Below are positions 39,831-49,869 of a DNA stretch of 64,000 nt, one piece after another; the first letter of the stretch is position 1; every line of letters starts with the position of its first letter. The translations under genes and the position numbers were made by a program. The notes beneath the pieces are model-generated. The model had not been told where the DNA came from and searched no databases. It saw only the letters and a list, made by a program, of their open reading frames with translations. The DNA comes from Streptomyces sp. TRM70350 (GTDB taxonomy: Bacteria > Actinomycetota > Actinomycetes > Streptomycetales > Streptomycetaceae), in contig NZ_JAHUXH010000005.1 in the NCBI RefSeq assembly GCF_019219825.1, forward strand, positions 62,001 to 126,000. Direction: 5' to 3'.

Positions 39831-42668
39831 TCAGTCCTCCGACGTCGTCTTGGCAGCCGTCGCCTTCTTCGCGGCCGTCTTCTTCGCGGTCGCTGTCTTC
39901 TTCGCCGTCGTCGTCTTCGCCGCTGTGGTCTTCTTGGCGGCGGTCTTCTTCGCGGTCGTCGCCTTCTTCGCCGGAGCCTTCTTGGCGGCGGCCTTCTTCG
40001 CCGTCTTCTTGGCCGGCCCCTTCGCGCGCTTCTCGGCGAGCAGTTCGAAGCCGCGCTCCGGAGTGATCGTCTCGACGCTGTCGCCGGAGCGCAGGGTCGC
40101 GTTGGTCTCGCCGTCGGTGACGTACGGACCGAAGCGACCGTCCTTGACGACCACCGGCTTGCCGCTGACCGGGTCCTCGCCGAGTTCCTTCAGCGGCGGC
40201 TTGGCGGCCGCGCGGCCACGCTGCTTGGGCTGGGCGTAGATCGCCTGCGCCTCCTCCAGCGTGATCGTGAAGATCTGGTCCTCGGACTGCAGCGACCGGG
40301 AGTCCGTCCCCTTCTTCAGGTACGGCCCGTAGCGCCCGTTCTGTGCGGTGATCTCGACGCCGTCCGAATCCGTGCCGACGACCCGCGGCAGCGACATGAG
40401 CTTGAGGGCGTCCTCCAGCGTCACCGTGTCCAGCGACATCGACTTGAACAGCGAGGCCGTACGCGGCTTCACGGCGTTCTTGCCGGTCTTCGGCGTGCCC
40501 TCGGGCAGCACCTCGGTGACGTACGGGCCGTAGCGGCCGTCCTTGGCGACGATCGTGTGGCCGGTCGCCGGGTCCGTGCCCAGCTCGAAGTCGCCGCTCG
40601 GCTTGGCGAGCAGTTCCTCCGCGAGCTCGACGGTCAGCTCGTCCGGCGCCAGGTCGGAGGGGATGTCGGCCCGCTGGTGCTGCTCGGAGTCCTTCTCGCC
40701 GCGCTCGATGTACGGGCCGTAGCGGCCGACGCGGAGCACGATGTCGTTGCCCACCGGGAACGACGACACCTCGCGCGCGTCGATCGCGCCCAGGTCGGTG
40801 ACCAGCTCCTTGAGGCCGCCGAGGTGGTCCCCGTCGCCGTTGCCGGCGTCCGCGGCGCCGCCCCCGCCCGTGCCTTCACCGAAGTAGAACCGCTTCAGCC
40901 ACGGCACCGCCTGCGCCTCACCGCGCGCGATGCGGTCGAGGTCGTCCTCCATCTTGGCGGTGAAGTCGTAGTCGACGAGCCGCCCGAAGTGCTTCTCCAG
41001 GAGGTTGACCACGGCGAAGCTCAGGAAGGACGGGACGAGTGCCGTGCCCTTCTTGAACACATAGCCGCGGTCGAGGATCGTCCCGATGATCGACGCGTAC
41101 GTCGACGGACGGCCGATCTCGCGCTCTTCGAGCTCCTTGACCAGCGACGCCTCGGTGTAGCGGGCCGGCGGCTTGGTCGCGTGCCCGTCGGCGGTGATCT
41201 CCTCGGCGGTCAGCGGGTCGCCCTCGCTGACCTGCGGCAGCCTGCGCTCGCGGTCGTCCAGCTCGGCGTTCGGGTCGTCGGCGCCCTCGACGTAGGCCTT
41301 CAGGAAGCCGTGGAACGTGATCGTCTTGCCGGACGCGCTGAACTCGACGTCCCGCCCGTCGGCCGCGGTGCCGCCGATCTTCACGGTCACGCTGTTGCCG
41401 GTCGCGTCCTTCATCTGGGAGGCGACCGTCCGCTTCCAGATCAGCTCGTAGAGCCTGAACTGGTCGCCGGTCAGACCCGTTTCGGCGGGCGTGCGGAAAC
41501 GATCACCCGAGGGTCGGATCGCCTCGTGCGCCTCCTGCGCGTTCTTGACCTTCGCGGCGTACGTCCGTGGCTGCGGGGGCAGGTAGTCGGCGCCGTACAG
41601 CTGCGTGACCTGCGAGCGGGCGGCGGCGACCGCCGTGTCGCTCAGGGTCGTGGAGTCCGTACGCATGTACGTGATGTAGCCGTTCTCGTACAGCTTCTGC
41701 GCGATCTGCATGGTCGCCTTCGCGCCGAAGCCGAGCTTGCGGCTGGCCTCCTGCTGCAGCGTCGTCGTGCGGAACGGGGCGTACGGCGAGCGGCGGTACG
41801 GCTTGGACTCGACCGACCGGACGGAGAACCGGGTGTCCTCCAGGGCGGCGGCGAGGGCGCGGGCGTTCGCCTCGTCGAGGTGGAGGGTGTTCGCGCTCTT
41901 GAGTTGTCCCAGGGAGTCGAAGTCGCGGCCCTGCGCGACCCGCCTGCCGTCGACGGTCTGCAGGCGGGCGACCAGCGACGACGGGTCCGACGAATCCCCC
42001 GCGCGGCCGGTCGCGAAAGTGCCCGTCAGGTCCCAGTACTCAGCAGAACGAAACGCGATGCGCTCGCGTTCCCGCTCGACCACGAGCCGGGTGGCGACCG
42101 ACTGGACGCGGCCCGCCGACAGCCGCGGCATGACCTTCTTCCACAGCACCGGCGAGACCTCGTAGCCGTAGAGACGGTCGAGGATGCGGCGGGTCTCCTG
42201 GGCGTCGACGAGCTTCTGGTTGAGCTGGCGCGGGTTGGCCACGGCCTCCCGGATCGCGTCCTTGGTGATCTCGTGGAACACCATGCGCTTGACCGGGATC
42301 TTCGGCTTGAGAACCTCCTGGAGGTGCCAGGCGATCGCCTCGCCCTCCCGGTCCTCATCGGTGGCGAGGAAGAGTTCGTCGGACTCCTTCAGCAGGTCCT
42401 TGAGCTTCTTGACCTGCGCCTTCTTGTCCGCGTTGATCACATAAATGGGCTGGAAGTCGTGTTCGACGTCCACGCCGAGGCGGCGGACCTCGCCGGTGTA
42501 CTTCTCGGGCACCTCCGCGGCGCCGTTGGGGAGGTCGCGGATGTGCCCGACGCTCGCTTCGACGACGTAGCCGGGGCCGAGGTAGCCCTTGATCGTCTTC
42601 GCCTTGGCAGGCGACTCGACGATGACGAGTCGGCGGCCGCCCTGTGCGGTCTCGCTGGTCGGGGACAA
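39831..42668 (-). CDS. topA: DNA topoisomerase I
   Basis: 945 residues with a TTG start (GAAG just upstream). Toprim motifs are VIVESPAKAKTIKGYLG and the DEDREGEAIAWHL segment with the metal-binding acids. The active-site tyrosine is Tyr334 in ITYMRTDSTT. The C-terminal half has four short topoisomerase repeats with GRYGPY or GRFGPY instead of zinc fingers, then a tail of AAKK/TAKK repeats (about 50 residues), as in other Streptomyces enzymes where it aids DNA binding and processivity. It relaxes negative supercoils. It is an essential chromosomal gene. Confidence 0.96.
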   Translation of the reverse strand: MSPTSETAQGGRRLVIVESPAKAKTIKGYLGPGYVVEASVGHIRDLPNGAAEVPEKYTGEVRRLGVDVEHDFQPIYVINADKKAQVKKLKDLLKESDELFLATDEDREGEAIAWHLQEVLKPKIPVKRMVFHEITKDAIREAVANPRQLNQKLVDAQETRRILDRLYGYEVSPVLWKKVMPRLSAGRVQSVATRLVVERERERIAFRSAEYWDLTGTFATGRAGDSSDPSSLVARLQTVDGRRVAQGRDFDSLGQLKSANTLHLDEANARALAAALEDTRFSVRSVESKPYRRSPYAPFRTTTLQQEASRKLGFGAKATMQIAQKLYENGYITYMRTDSTTLSDTAVAAARSQVTQLYGADYLPPQPRTYAAKVKNAQEAHEAIRPSGDRFRTPAETGLTGDQFRLYELIWKRTVASQMKDATGNSVTVKIGGTAADGRDVEFSASGKTITFHGFLKAYVEGADDPNAELDDRERRLPQVSEGDPLTAEEITADGHATKPPARYTEASLVKELEEREIGRPSTYASIIGTILDRGYVFKKGTALVPSFLSFAVVNLLEKHFGRLVDYDFTAKMEDDLDRIARGEAQAVPWLKRFYFGEGTGGGGAADAGNGDGDHLGGLKELVTDLGAIDAREVSSFPVGNDIVLRVGRYGPYIERGEKDSEQHQRADIPSDLAPDELTVELAEELLAKPSGDFELGTDPATGHTIVAKDGRYGPYVTEVLPEGTPKTGKNAVKPRTASLFKSMSLDTVTLEDALKLMSLPRVVGTDSDGVEITAQNGRYGPYLKKGTDSRSLQSEDQIFTITLEEAQAIYAQPKQRGRAAAKPPLKELGEDPVSGKPVVVKDGRFGPYVTDGETNATLRSGDSVETITPERGFELLAEKRAKGPAKKTAKKAAAKKAPAKKATTAKKTAAKKTTAAKTTTAKKTATAKKTAAKKATAAKTTSED

Positions 42669-42930
42669 CTTCGCTCTTCTCTCCGGTCGACGCTGGGGCC
42701 TCCCCAGGCCTTGCTCCCGGGGTCAGGGCACCTTCTTGGCTCACTCGCTGGTGACGCTGCGGAGTGTGACGGTACATCCCGCCCCCGTGTCAAACGGGAA
42801 AAGCCCGCAACGGCCACTCGAACGGTAACCCGACTACCGCCCTTCCTGCCGCCCGGCGTGTCCACCGATCCGATCGGGTCTATCCGGAGCGTGTGCTACC
42901 GATTACCCCAGGTGGAACGCGTCCTCGGTT

Positions 42931-43128
42931 TCAGACCTGGGTGAAGCACCAGGCTCCGAGGGTCAGCGCGAGCACCGCGGCGATGCTCGCGAGGGTCGCC
43001 GATGCGACGGGGCTCACACCGAGGGCGACGGGCTCGCGGCGGCGCACCCGGGCCGCCGTCCACACCAGCAGGCCGCTTCCGAACAGGGCGAACACCACTC
43101 CCGCGAAGATCGCCGGTCCGCTCTCCAT
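42931..43128 (-). CDS. small two-TM membrane protein
   Basis: 65 residues from ATG 43128. Two hydrophobic segments, AIFAGVVFALFGSGLLVW and SATLASIAAVLALTLGAW, flank a basic loop (RVRRREP). GGGGAG precedes the start closely. Small proteins of this kind are found next to topA in Streptomyces; function is unknown. It reads in the same direction as topA, 262 bp upstream of it. A longer frame to 43188 has no support. Confidence 0.6.
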   Translation of the reverse strand: MESGPAIFAGVVFALFGSGLLVWTAARVRRREPVALGVSPVASATLASIAAVLALTLGAWCFTQV

Positions 43129-43529
43129 GGCTCCCCGTGCCCCTCTTCCCGTCGGCGTGTGTCCACTGCCCGGGAGGTTGACACGCACGGGCTGCGTCCA
43201 GGCGAACCTGACGTGAACGGGAGATCGACGGGGCGGTGCGTCTGCTTTCGGCCACGGCCTGGATCCGTCCCGCCGGGTCTTCGAAAGTTTTTTCAGCAGC
43301 CGTTCCTCAGCAGCCTGTCTTCAGCCATGCTCAGACCATGATCGGGCCGCTCGGAGCGCACCCGGCGCCGTGCCGCGTCCCGACCTCGCCGTCTGTCGCA
43401 GCATGCCGCCCGAACACCAGGCACGTCGCGGCACCGCCCGCCTCCGTGCAGCTCTCCGGCTCCTCTCACCGGGGATGCCCGAAGTCGCGGTGATGCGGCA
43501 GCCGCGGTGATGCGGGGGTCGCGGGATCC

Positions 43530-43855
43530 GGGCTGGAGGGCGCCGCCGTAGTCGGTGAGCAGCACGCGCGCGTACGGTGCGCCGGAAGCGTCGGACGCCG
43601 ACGGATGTTGGCCGGTTTCACGTCCCTGTGGAGGATGCCGATCCGGCGCCCGCGGTGATCGCGTCGAGTACAGCGAGGCCGATGCGGGCACCTCTGCGGA
43701 CGGCAGCGCCCCGGACTCCGTACGATCGCACAACGCACGACCGTGCGACCGTGCGGCCGCCCGGAGATCGACCGCCTCGGGCACCTACTCCATGACGATC
43801 CACGGCAGCCCCCTCGTGCACCACCACGTCGTGCACGGTCGCCCCCCGCATCGCG
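43530..43855 (-). pseudogene. serine/threonine protein kinase remnant
   Basis: Pieces of a Pkn2-type kinase are spread over three minus-strand frames. They are TVHDVVVHEG (about 43835), PWIVME followed by an in-frame TAG where Tyr is expected and then VPEAVDLRAAAR, RIGLAVLDAITAG (about 43680), the catalytic loop ILHRDVKPANI (43603-43637), and VLLTDYGGALQP, the DFG equivalent (about 43535-43565). At least two frameshifts and one nonsense codon are present, and no intact C-terminal half is seen. The surrounding gap 43129-43904 holds nothing else that I can support. Confidence 0.82.
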
Positions 43856-43904
43856 AGCGCCCCCTTCACGGCGCACAGCCCACCCCCGCGCGCCCCCACT
43901 CACC

Positions 43905-45425
43905 TCACCCCGCCGGCTCCAAGAAGCCCTGCTCCACCAGCAACCGGATCTGCGCCGGGGTCCGATCGCGCAGCAACACCGGATCCTCACCCACCAGTTG
44001 GGCGATGGCGTCCAGGATGCGCCCCGCGGTCAGCGACCCGTCACACACGCCCGCGAACCCAGCGCCCACCGTGTCCACCTTGGTGGCCCGCCGCATCCCC
44101 CGGTTCTGCCGCAGTACGACGTGCTCGGGGTCCTCCGCGCCGGGCAGCCCGACCTGTTCCTGCACCACTTCGGCGGCCAGCCGGAAGCGCTCCTCCAGCA
44201 GGGCCGCGTCGTCCCGCGACCGCAGGTAGTCGAGCCGTTCGAAGTGCGCCCGGACCGTGGCGCCGAGCGGCTGTTCGACCGGATGCGGCCACTCCTCCAC
44301 GGTGATCGAGGGCACCGCGGCTCCCCGCTTGCGCAGGGTGATCCACCCGAACCCGACCGCCCGCACCTTGCGCGCCTCGAACTCGTCCAGCCAGGCGTCG
44401 TACCGCGCCTGGTACTCGGCCACGTCACCCCGGTGGTCGCCGGCGTCGCGCAGCCACAGCTCGGCGTACTGCGTGACGTCCTGCACCTCGCGCTGCACGA
44501 TCCACGCGTCGCACCCGTGCGGCACCCACGACCGCAGCCGCTCCTGCCAGTCCTCCCCCTCCACGTGCTGCCAGTTGGCCAGGAACTGCGCGAACCCGCC
44601 CTCGTTCAGCCGCTCCCCCGCCCGTTGAACGAGCGTGCGGCACAGATCGTCCCCGCCCATGCCGCCGTCGCGGTACGTCAGCCGGGTGCCGGGAGAGATC
44701 ACGAAGGGCGGGTTCGACACGATCAGGTCGAACTTCTCGTCGTCCGACAGCGGCTCGAAGAGCGAGCCCTCGCGCAGGTCCGCGGCCGGGGCGCCGGACA
44801 GTGCGAGGGTGAGCGCGGCGATGTGCAACGCGCGCGGGTTGACGTCGGTCGCCGTCACGCGCGTGGTGTGCTGTGCGGCGTGCAGCGCCTGGATGCCGGA
44901 CCCGGTGCCCAGGTCCAGGGCCGAGGAGACGGGCGTACGGACCGTGATCCCGGCGAGAGTGGTCGACGCGCCGCCGACGCCCAGGACGACACCCTCCTCC
45001 CGGCGCCCGATGCCCCCGGCACCGCCGACCGCGCAGCCGAGGTCGGACACGATGAACCAGTCCTCGCCGTCGAGCCCGCCGTACGGCCGTACGTCGACGG
45101 TGGCCGCGACCTCGTCGCCGCCGACGCTCGTCAGCCACCCGCTCTCCAGGCACGCGGCGACGGGCAGAACGCCCTCTACGCGCGCGTGCGGCACGGGCTG
45201 CTGCAACAGGAACAGTCGTACGAGCATCTCCAGCGGCGTGTCGCCGCGTGTCGCCCGCAGCGCGGGAACGATCTCGCTGCGCGCCAGCGCCGCGTACGCG
45301 GGGGCGCCGAGCAGTTCGAGCAGTCCGTCGGCGGTGAAGGCGGCCCCCAGGAGGGCCTCCCGCAGCCGCGCGGTGACGTCGGGACGGTCGGTGGCGGGCG
45401 GGGCGGAGAGGCTGGCGTTGCTCAC
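43905..45425 (-). CDS. class I SAM-dependent methyltransferase (HemK/RlmG-like)
   Basis: 506 residues. The SAM-binding motif is ALDLGTGSGIQALHAA and the catalytic motif is SNPPFVISPG, typical of N-methylation of Gln or of guanine/adenine bases. The N-terminal ~150 residues form an extra domain (DUF7059-like) and the C-terminal ~130 are a further actinobacterial domain. Its substrate is not known. GTG 45425 is used; the frame is open far upstream but through the neighbouring lipoprotein gene. It belongs to the conserved topA-hppA-bldG neighbourhood. Confidence 0.85.
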   Translation of the reverse strand: MSNASLSAPPATDRPDVTARLREALLGAAFTADGLLELLGAPAYAALARSEIVPALRATRGDTPLEMLVRLFLLQQPVPHARVEGVLPVAACLESGWLTSVGGDEVAATVDVRPYGGLDGEDWFIVSDLGCAVGGAGGIGRREEGVVLGVGGASTTLAGITVRTPVSSALDLGTGSGIQALHAAQHTTRVTATDVNPRALHIAALTLALSGAPAADLREGSLFEPLSDDEKFDLIVSNPPFVISPGTRLTYRDGGMGGDDLCRTLVQRAGERLNEGGFAQFLANWQHVEGEDWQERLRSWVPHGCDAWIVQREVQDVTQYAELWLRDAGDHRGDVAEYQARYDAWLDEFEARKVRAVGFGWITLRKRGAAVPSITVEEWPHPVEQPLGATVRAHFERLDYLRSRDDAALLEERFRLAAEVVQEQVGLPGAEDPEHVVLRQNRGMRRATKVDTVGAGFAGVCDGSLTAGRILDAIAQLVGEDPVLLRDRTPAQIRLLVEQGFLEPAG

Positions 45426-45463
45426 GCCCCCATTGTGACCGTGCGGCCCGGTCGCCGCGAACG

Positions 45464-46036
45464 TCAGCCCTGGGTGGCCGACGGCGAGGACGACGCGCTC
45501 TTGCAGCTCTCCTGCCGGGCCATCGCCTGGCCGACCTCGCCCTCCTCCAGGGTGGTCAGCGCGTCGCTGCCGCTCTGGCTGAGCTTGTCCAGCTCGGTGG
45601 CGATGTCCTTGAGGCCGTCCGCGAACTTCGCCTGGTCCTTGGTGTCGAGGTCGTCGACCTGCTTCTTCAGGGAGGCGTAGGAGGAGGAGATGCCGTTGAG
45701 TTCCTTGACCGCGTCCTGCAGTTTCTTCTCGCCGTTCTCGACGTCGGGCGCCCCGGCCTTGTTCACGGCGGCGCCGATCGCCTTGTAGGCGTCGGACATG
45801 TCCTGGAAGGCCTGTGCGTCGGTCTTCTGGACCTCTTCCGGTGTACTGCTGTCCGAGGTCTCCTTCTGGATCGCGGAATTGGCCGCCGCGATCTTCCTGG
45901 CCTGCGGCTGTACGGCGTCGCAGACCTGCTTGGCCCAGGCATCCAGCTTCTCGTTGCTGTCGTCGCCGCTGCATCCCGACAGCGCCAGTACCAGTACCGC
46001 ACCGCCGGACAGTGCGGCCGCGAGCTTCTTGTTCAC
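45464..46036 (-). CDS. small helical lipoprotein
   Basis: 190 residues. The GTG at 46036 has AAGGGA seven bases upstream; an ATG at 46054 is possible. A short signal peptide ends in LALSGC (lipobox). The rest is almost wholly helical with heptad-like spacing (QDMSDAYKAIGAAVNKAG, LKKQVDDLDTKDQAKFADG), and three Cys in total. It would stand on the outer face of the membrane. Function is unknown. It is conserved between the methyltransferase and hppA in Streptomyces. Confidence 0.8.
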   Translation of the reverse strand: MNKKLAAALSGGAVLVLALSGCSGDDSNEKLDAWAKQVCDAVQPQARKIAAANSAIQKETSDSSTPEEVQKTDAQAFQDMSDAYKAIGAAVNKAGAPDVENGEKKLQDAVKELNGISSSYASLKKQVDDLDTKDQAKFADGLKDIATELDKLSQSGSDALTTLEEGEVGQAMARQESCKSASSSPSATQG

Positions 46037-46247
46037 CGGATTGGTCCCTTCCATGGCTCTCGGCCCCGGAACATACACGCCAAGCGGACGGCAAACGTAT
46101 GACTAACGTCCGATATTCACCGCATTGCAGGCATTTGCACCAGGAGAGAGAAGGCTCACGGCGCGGGCGTGCACACAACAGGGCGGGCGGGTGACGCGCC
46201 AATGCGCGCCCCCCGCCCGCCCCTTGGGTCGAGCCGGGTGCGACGAG

Positions 46248-48656
46248 CTACGAAACCACTGCCCGGTCAGCCGACTTGGCGCTCGGCTCGGCGTTGTCGT
46301 CGCCCATGGCGATGCCGCGCCGCTTGGAGACGTACACCGCCCCGACGATCACGACCAGGGCGAGTACGGCGATCAGGATCCGTACGCCGAGATGCGCGTC
46401 GTCGCCGTAGCTGAACTTGATCACGGCGGGCGCGATGAGCAGCGCGACCAGGTTCATCACCTTCAGCAGCGGGTTGATCGCCGGTCCTGCGGTGTCCTTG
46501 AAGGGGTCGCCGACCGTGTCGCCGATCACCGTGGCGGCGTGCGCCTCGCTGCCCTTGCCGCCGTGGTGGCCGTCCTCGACGAGCTTCTTGGCGTTGTCCC
46601 AGGCGCCGCCGGAGTTGGCGAGGAACACCGCCATCAGCGTGCCGGCCCCGATCGCGCCCGCCAGATAGGCGCCGAGCGCGCCGACGCCGAGCGTGAACCC
46701 GATGAAGATCGGCGCCATGACGGCGAGCAGACCGGGTGTGGCCAGCTCCCGGAGCGCGTCCCTCGTACAGATGTCGACGACCTTGCCGTACTCCGGTTTC
46801 TCGGTGTAGTCCATGATCCCGGGCCGCTCGCGGAACTGCCGCCGCACCTCGAACACCACCGAACCCGCCGACCGCGACACGGCGTTGATCGCCAGTCCGG
46901 AGAAGAGGAAGACGACCGCCGCGCCCGCGATGAGGCCGACGAGGTTGTTGGGCTGCGAGATGTCCATCGCCAACGTCAGAGGCGCGCCCTCACCGGTGAG
47001 CTGCTCACCCACGTCCCGTGCGCCGGTGGTGATCGCGTCACGGTACGACCCGAAGAGCGCCGCCGCCGCGAGGACGGCCGTGGCGATGGCGATGCCCTTG
47101 GTGATGGCCTTGGTGGTGTTGCCCACGGCGTCCAGGTTGGTGAGCACCTGCGCGCCCGCGCCCTCGACGTCGCCGGACATCTCGGCGATGCCCTGCGCGT
47201 TGTCGGAGACCGGCCCGAAGGTGTCCATGGCGACGATCACACCGACCGTGGTGAGCAGACCGGTACCGGCCAGCGCGACGGCGAACAGCGCCAGCATGAT
47301 CGACGTACCGCCGAGCAGGAAGGCCCCATAGACGCTGAGGCCGATCAACAGGGCGGTGTAGACGGCCGATTCGAGGCCGACGGAGATACCGGCGAGGACG
47401 ACGGTGGCGGGGCCGGTGAGCGAGGTCTTGCCGATGTCCTTCACCGGGCGCCGGTTGGTCTCGGTGAAGTAACCGGTGAGCTGCTGGATCACGGCGGCGA
47501 GCAGGATGCCGATGGCCACCGCGACGAGCGCGAAGATCCGCGGGTCGCCGTCCTTGGCCTGGATCGCGGCATCGGTGACGCCGTCGAGCTCGGCGTACGA
47601 CGACGGCAGGTAGGTGAAGGCGGCGATCGCCACCAGGACCAGCGAGATCACCGCGGAGATGAAGAAGCCGCGGTTGATCGCGCTCATCCCGCTGCGGTCG
47701 GCGCGCCGCGGGGCCACGGCGAAGATGCCGATCATCGCGGTGATCACGCCGATCGCGGGGACCAGCAGCGGGAACGCCAGCCCGGAGTTGCCGAAGGCCG
47801 CTGTGCCCAGGATCAGCGCGGCGACCAGGGTCACGGCGTAGGACTCGAACAGGTCGGCCGCCATGCCCGCGCAGTCGCCGACGTTGTCGCCCACGTTGTC
47901 GGCGATGGTCGCGGCATTGCGCGGATCGTCCTCCGGAATGCCCTGCTCGACCTTGCCGACCAGGTCGGCGCCGACGTCGGCGGCCTTGGTGAAGATGCCG
48001 CCGCCCACCCTCATGAACATCGCGATGAGGGCCGCCCCGAGGCCGAAGCCCTCCAGCACCTTCGGCGCGTCGGCCGTGTAGACCAGCACCACACAGGAGG
48101 CGCCCAGCAGACCGAGCCCCACCGTGAACATGCCGACGACGCCGCCCGTACGGAAAGCGATCTTCATGGCTTTGTGCGAGACAAGGGTGAGATCCTTTTC
48201 CGGCTCACCCGCCGCCGGAGTCGCTTCCCGGGCGGCCGCGGCGACCCGCACATTGCTGCGGACCGCGAGCCACATGCCGATATAGCCGGTGGCCGCCGAG
48301 AACGCCGCGCCGATCAGGAAGAACACCGAGCGCCCGGCGCGCTGATTCCAGTCGTCCGCGGGCAGCATCATGAGCAGGAAGAACACGACGACGGCGAATA
48401 TGCCGAGCGTGCGCAGCTGCCGGGTCAGATAGGCGTTCGCGCCTTCCTGGATGGCCGCCGCGATCTTCTTCATGCTGTCGGTGCCCTCGCCCGCCGCGAG
48501 CACCTGGCGCAGCAGCACGCCGGCGACCACGAGCGCAGCCAGAGCGACGGCCGCAATGACCATCACCATGACGCGGTTGTCGTCGGTCAGCACTGCGGCC
48601 GCGAAGGTTGTGGAGTGGTCCGGATGGTCCAACCGAGGGGTAGAAAGCCCCGCCAT
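46248..48656 (-). CDS. hppA: membrane proton-translocating pyrophosphatase
   Basis: 802 residues with about 16 membrane helices. Pyrophosphate-binding motifs DNVGDNVGDCAGMAADLFESY-type (acidic loop near 48,000-47,850) and GDTVGDPFKDTAGP are intact, as is GGAWDNAKK. In GNTTKAITKG the Lys516 and Thr519 residues correspond to those that mark the K+-independent class. It splits pyrophosphate and pumps protons outwards. The start ATG is at 48656. It lies upstream of the lipoprotein gene and is followed in the other direction by the bldG pair. Confidence 0.95.
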   Translation of the reverse strand: MAGLSTPRLDHPDHSTTFAAAVLTDDNRVMVMVIAAVALAALVVAGVLLRQVLAAGEGTDSMKKIAAAIQEGANAYLTRQLRTLGIFAVVVFFLLMMLPADDWNQRAGRSVFFLIGAAFSAATGYIGMWLAVRSNVRVAAAAREATPAAGEPEKDLTLVSHKAMKIAFRTGGVVGMFTVGLGLLGASCVVLVYTADAPKVLEGFGLGAALIAMFMRVGGGIFTKAADVGADLVGKVEQGIPEDDPRNAATIADNVGDNVGDCAGMAADLFESYAVTLVAALILGTAAFGNSGLAFPLLVPAIGVITAMIGIFAVAPRRADRSGMSAINRGFFISAVISLVLVAIAAFTYLPSSYAELDGVTDAAIQAKDGDPRIFALVAVAIGILLAAVIQQLTGYFTETNRRPVKDIGKTSLTGPATVVLAGISVGLESAVYTALLIGLSVYGAFLLGGTSIMLALFAVALAGTGLLTTVGVIVAMDTFGPVSDNAQGIAEMSGDVEGAGAQVLTNLDAVGNTTKAITKGIAIATAVLAAAALFGSYRDAITTGARDVGEQLTGEGAPLTLAMDISQPNNLVGLIAGAAVVFLFSGLAINAVSRSAGSVVFEVRRQFRERPGIMDYTEKPEYGKVVDICTRDALRELATPGLLAVMAPIFIGFTLGVGALGAYLAGAIGAGTLMAVFLANSGGAWDNAKKLVEDGHHGGKGSEAHAATVIGDTVGDPFKDTAGPAINPLLKVMNLVALLIAPAVIKFSYGDDAHLGVRILIAVLALVVIVGAVYVSKRRGIAMGDDNAEPSAKSADRAVVS

Positions 48657-48928
48657 TCGTCCTCCTTGACGCTTGGGCTGAGCTCAAGATGTGGACGGAT
48701 TGTAGGGAGCCGGTCCTGATCAAAACAGGGCGCGGCAAACGGAATTCGTCGTCCCTTGCTTCACCTGCTTCACCGCAAATGATCGCAGGAAGCCATCGAA
48801 CCCGAAAGTGGTAATGCCCCAGCCGTGTGGATGCTTGATCGAATTCCGGGGCCGCTGATCAGCCCATTGCTCCACCACTGATCGTGAATTCCTTCACGAA
48901 TTCCGGCCCCGCTTCCCGCGCAAAACAA
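48657..48928. other. intergenic, hppA promoter region
   Basis: About 270 bp between the hppA start and the hairpin at 48929. It is AT-richer than its surroundings (for example near 48770-48800) and presumably holds the hppA promoter. I see no gene or clear operator. Confidence 0.4.
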
Positions 48929-48955
48929 CGAGGGCCCTGCTCAGCAGGGCCCTCG
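48929..48955. terminator. 13-bp perfect-stem terminator after the bldG partner gene
   Basis: CGAGGGCCCTGCT and AGCAGGGCCCTCG are perfect complements separated by one base, giving a very strong hairpin. It lies 30 bp after the stop of the anti-sigma gene at 48985 and ends the bldG transcript. It also separates it from hppA, which reads in the same direction. Confidence 0.85.
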
Positions 48956-48984
48956 CAGCGATTACTCCAGTGGAGTGACGGCGG

Positions 48985-49425
48985 TCAGGGGAGCACCGCG
49001 GTCGGCGGCGGCGTGGTCGGCCAGGTCATACGGATCAGCCCGCCCTCCTCCCCCGCGGTGACCTCGACGTCATCGACCAGGCCGCTGATGACCGCGAGGC
49101 CCATCTCGTCCTCCTCGGCCTCCGCGTCGGGGTCCTCGACGGCCTCGCCGGCCGTCCGGACCCCGGTCGGGGCGTGCGGCGCCTCGTCGCCGACCTCGAT
49201 GGAGAACTGTTTCTCCTCCTCGATCAGCGCCACCTTCACCGGCGCCGTGATCCCACTGATCTGGTGCAGTCCCACGGCACGGGAGCAGGCCTCGCCCACG
49301 GCGAGCCGGACCTCGTCGAGGACGGCCTCGTCCACCCCGGCCCTGCGTGCCACCGCGGCCGCCACCAGTCGGGCGGTCCTGACGTGCTCGGGCAGCGCGC
49401 TGAAGCGGAGTTCGACGGTGGCCAT
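48985..49425 (-). CDS. ATP-binding anti-sigma-type protein, BldG partner
   Basis: 146 residues. It has a GHKL ATPase-like fold, with VRLAVGEACSRAVGLH at the N-box position (Asn replaced) and EMGLAVISGLVDDVEV near the G2 box. The middle is highly acidic (DPDAEAEEDE). In S. coelicolor the gene next to bldG encodes the anti-sigma factor controlled by BldG. The family's usual Asn in the N-box is missing here, so nucleotide binding may be weak. It lies 102 bp downstream of bldG. Confidence 0.85.
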   Translation of the reverse strand: MATVELRFSALPEHVRTARLVAAAVARRAGVDEAVLDEVRLAVGEACSRAVGLHQISGITAPVKVALIEEEKQFSIEVGDEAPHAPTGVRTAGEAVEDPDAEAEEDEMGLAVISGLVDDVEVTAGEEGGLIRMTWPTTPPPTAVLP

Positions 49426-49527
49426 GCATCCCCCTCGGAGCTACGGGCGTGCTCGGGGGCCAGGCCGCCGAAGGCCCAGCCCCCGTCTTCGAATCTGCCG
49501 CCCCGGGCCCTCGGCCCGGGCCGGTGA

Positions 49528-49869
49528 TCAGTCGGTGGCCGCCACCGCTTCCTCGACCGAGGTGTGAATGGGGAACACCTTGGTGAGGCCGGTGATACGG
49601 AAGATCTTCAGAATGCGCTCCTGGTTGCAGACCAGGCGGAGCGAGCCCTCATGGGCACGCACCCGCTTCAGGCCGCCGACCAGCACGCCGAGCCCGGTGG
49701 AGTCGAGGAAGTCCACGCCCTCCATGTCGACGACGAGGTGGAAACTGCCGTCGTTCACCAGCTCGACCAGCTGCTCGCGCAGCTTGGGCGCGGTATATAC
49801 GTCGATTTCGCCACCGACCCTGACGATCGTGCGATCGCCGATGGTCTCGGTCGACAGGGACAGGTCCAC
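49528..49869 (-). CDS. bldG: anti-sigma factor antagonist BldG
   Basis: 113 residues with a STAS fold: [20 protein letters not shown], then [18 protein letters not shown] with the phosphorylatable Ser57, and [18 protein letters not shown] at the end. The sequence is essentially that of BldG from S. coelicolor as I know it. Unphosphorylated BldG releases sigma factors from anti-sigma proteins and is needed for aerial growth and antibiotic production. The cognate anti-sigma gene follows. It is divergent from a helicase gene. Confidence 0.97.
   Translation of the reverse strand: MDLSLSTETIGDRTIVRVGGEIDVYTAPKLREQLVELVNDGSFHLVVDMEGVDFLDSTGLGVLVGGLKRVRAHEGSLRLVCNQERILKIFRITGLTKVFPIHTSVEEAVAATD

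Noticed and set aside
39666..42944. A 1092-residue plus-strand frame opposite topA
   Set aside because: Antisense shadow; topA is complete on the other strand.
46125..48719. An 864-residue plus-strand frame opposite hppA
   Set aside because: Antisense shadow of a complete membrane pyrophosphatase gene.
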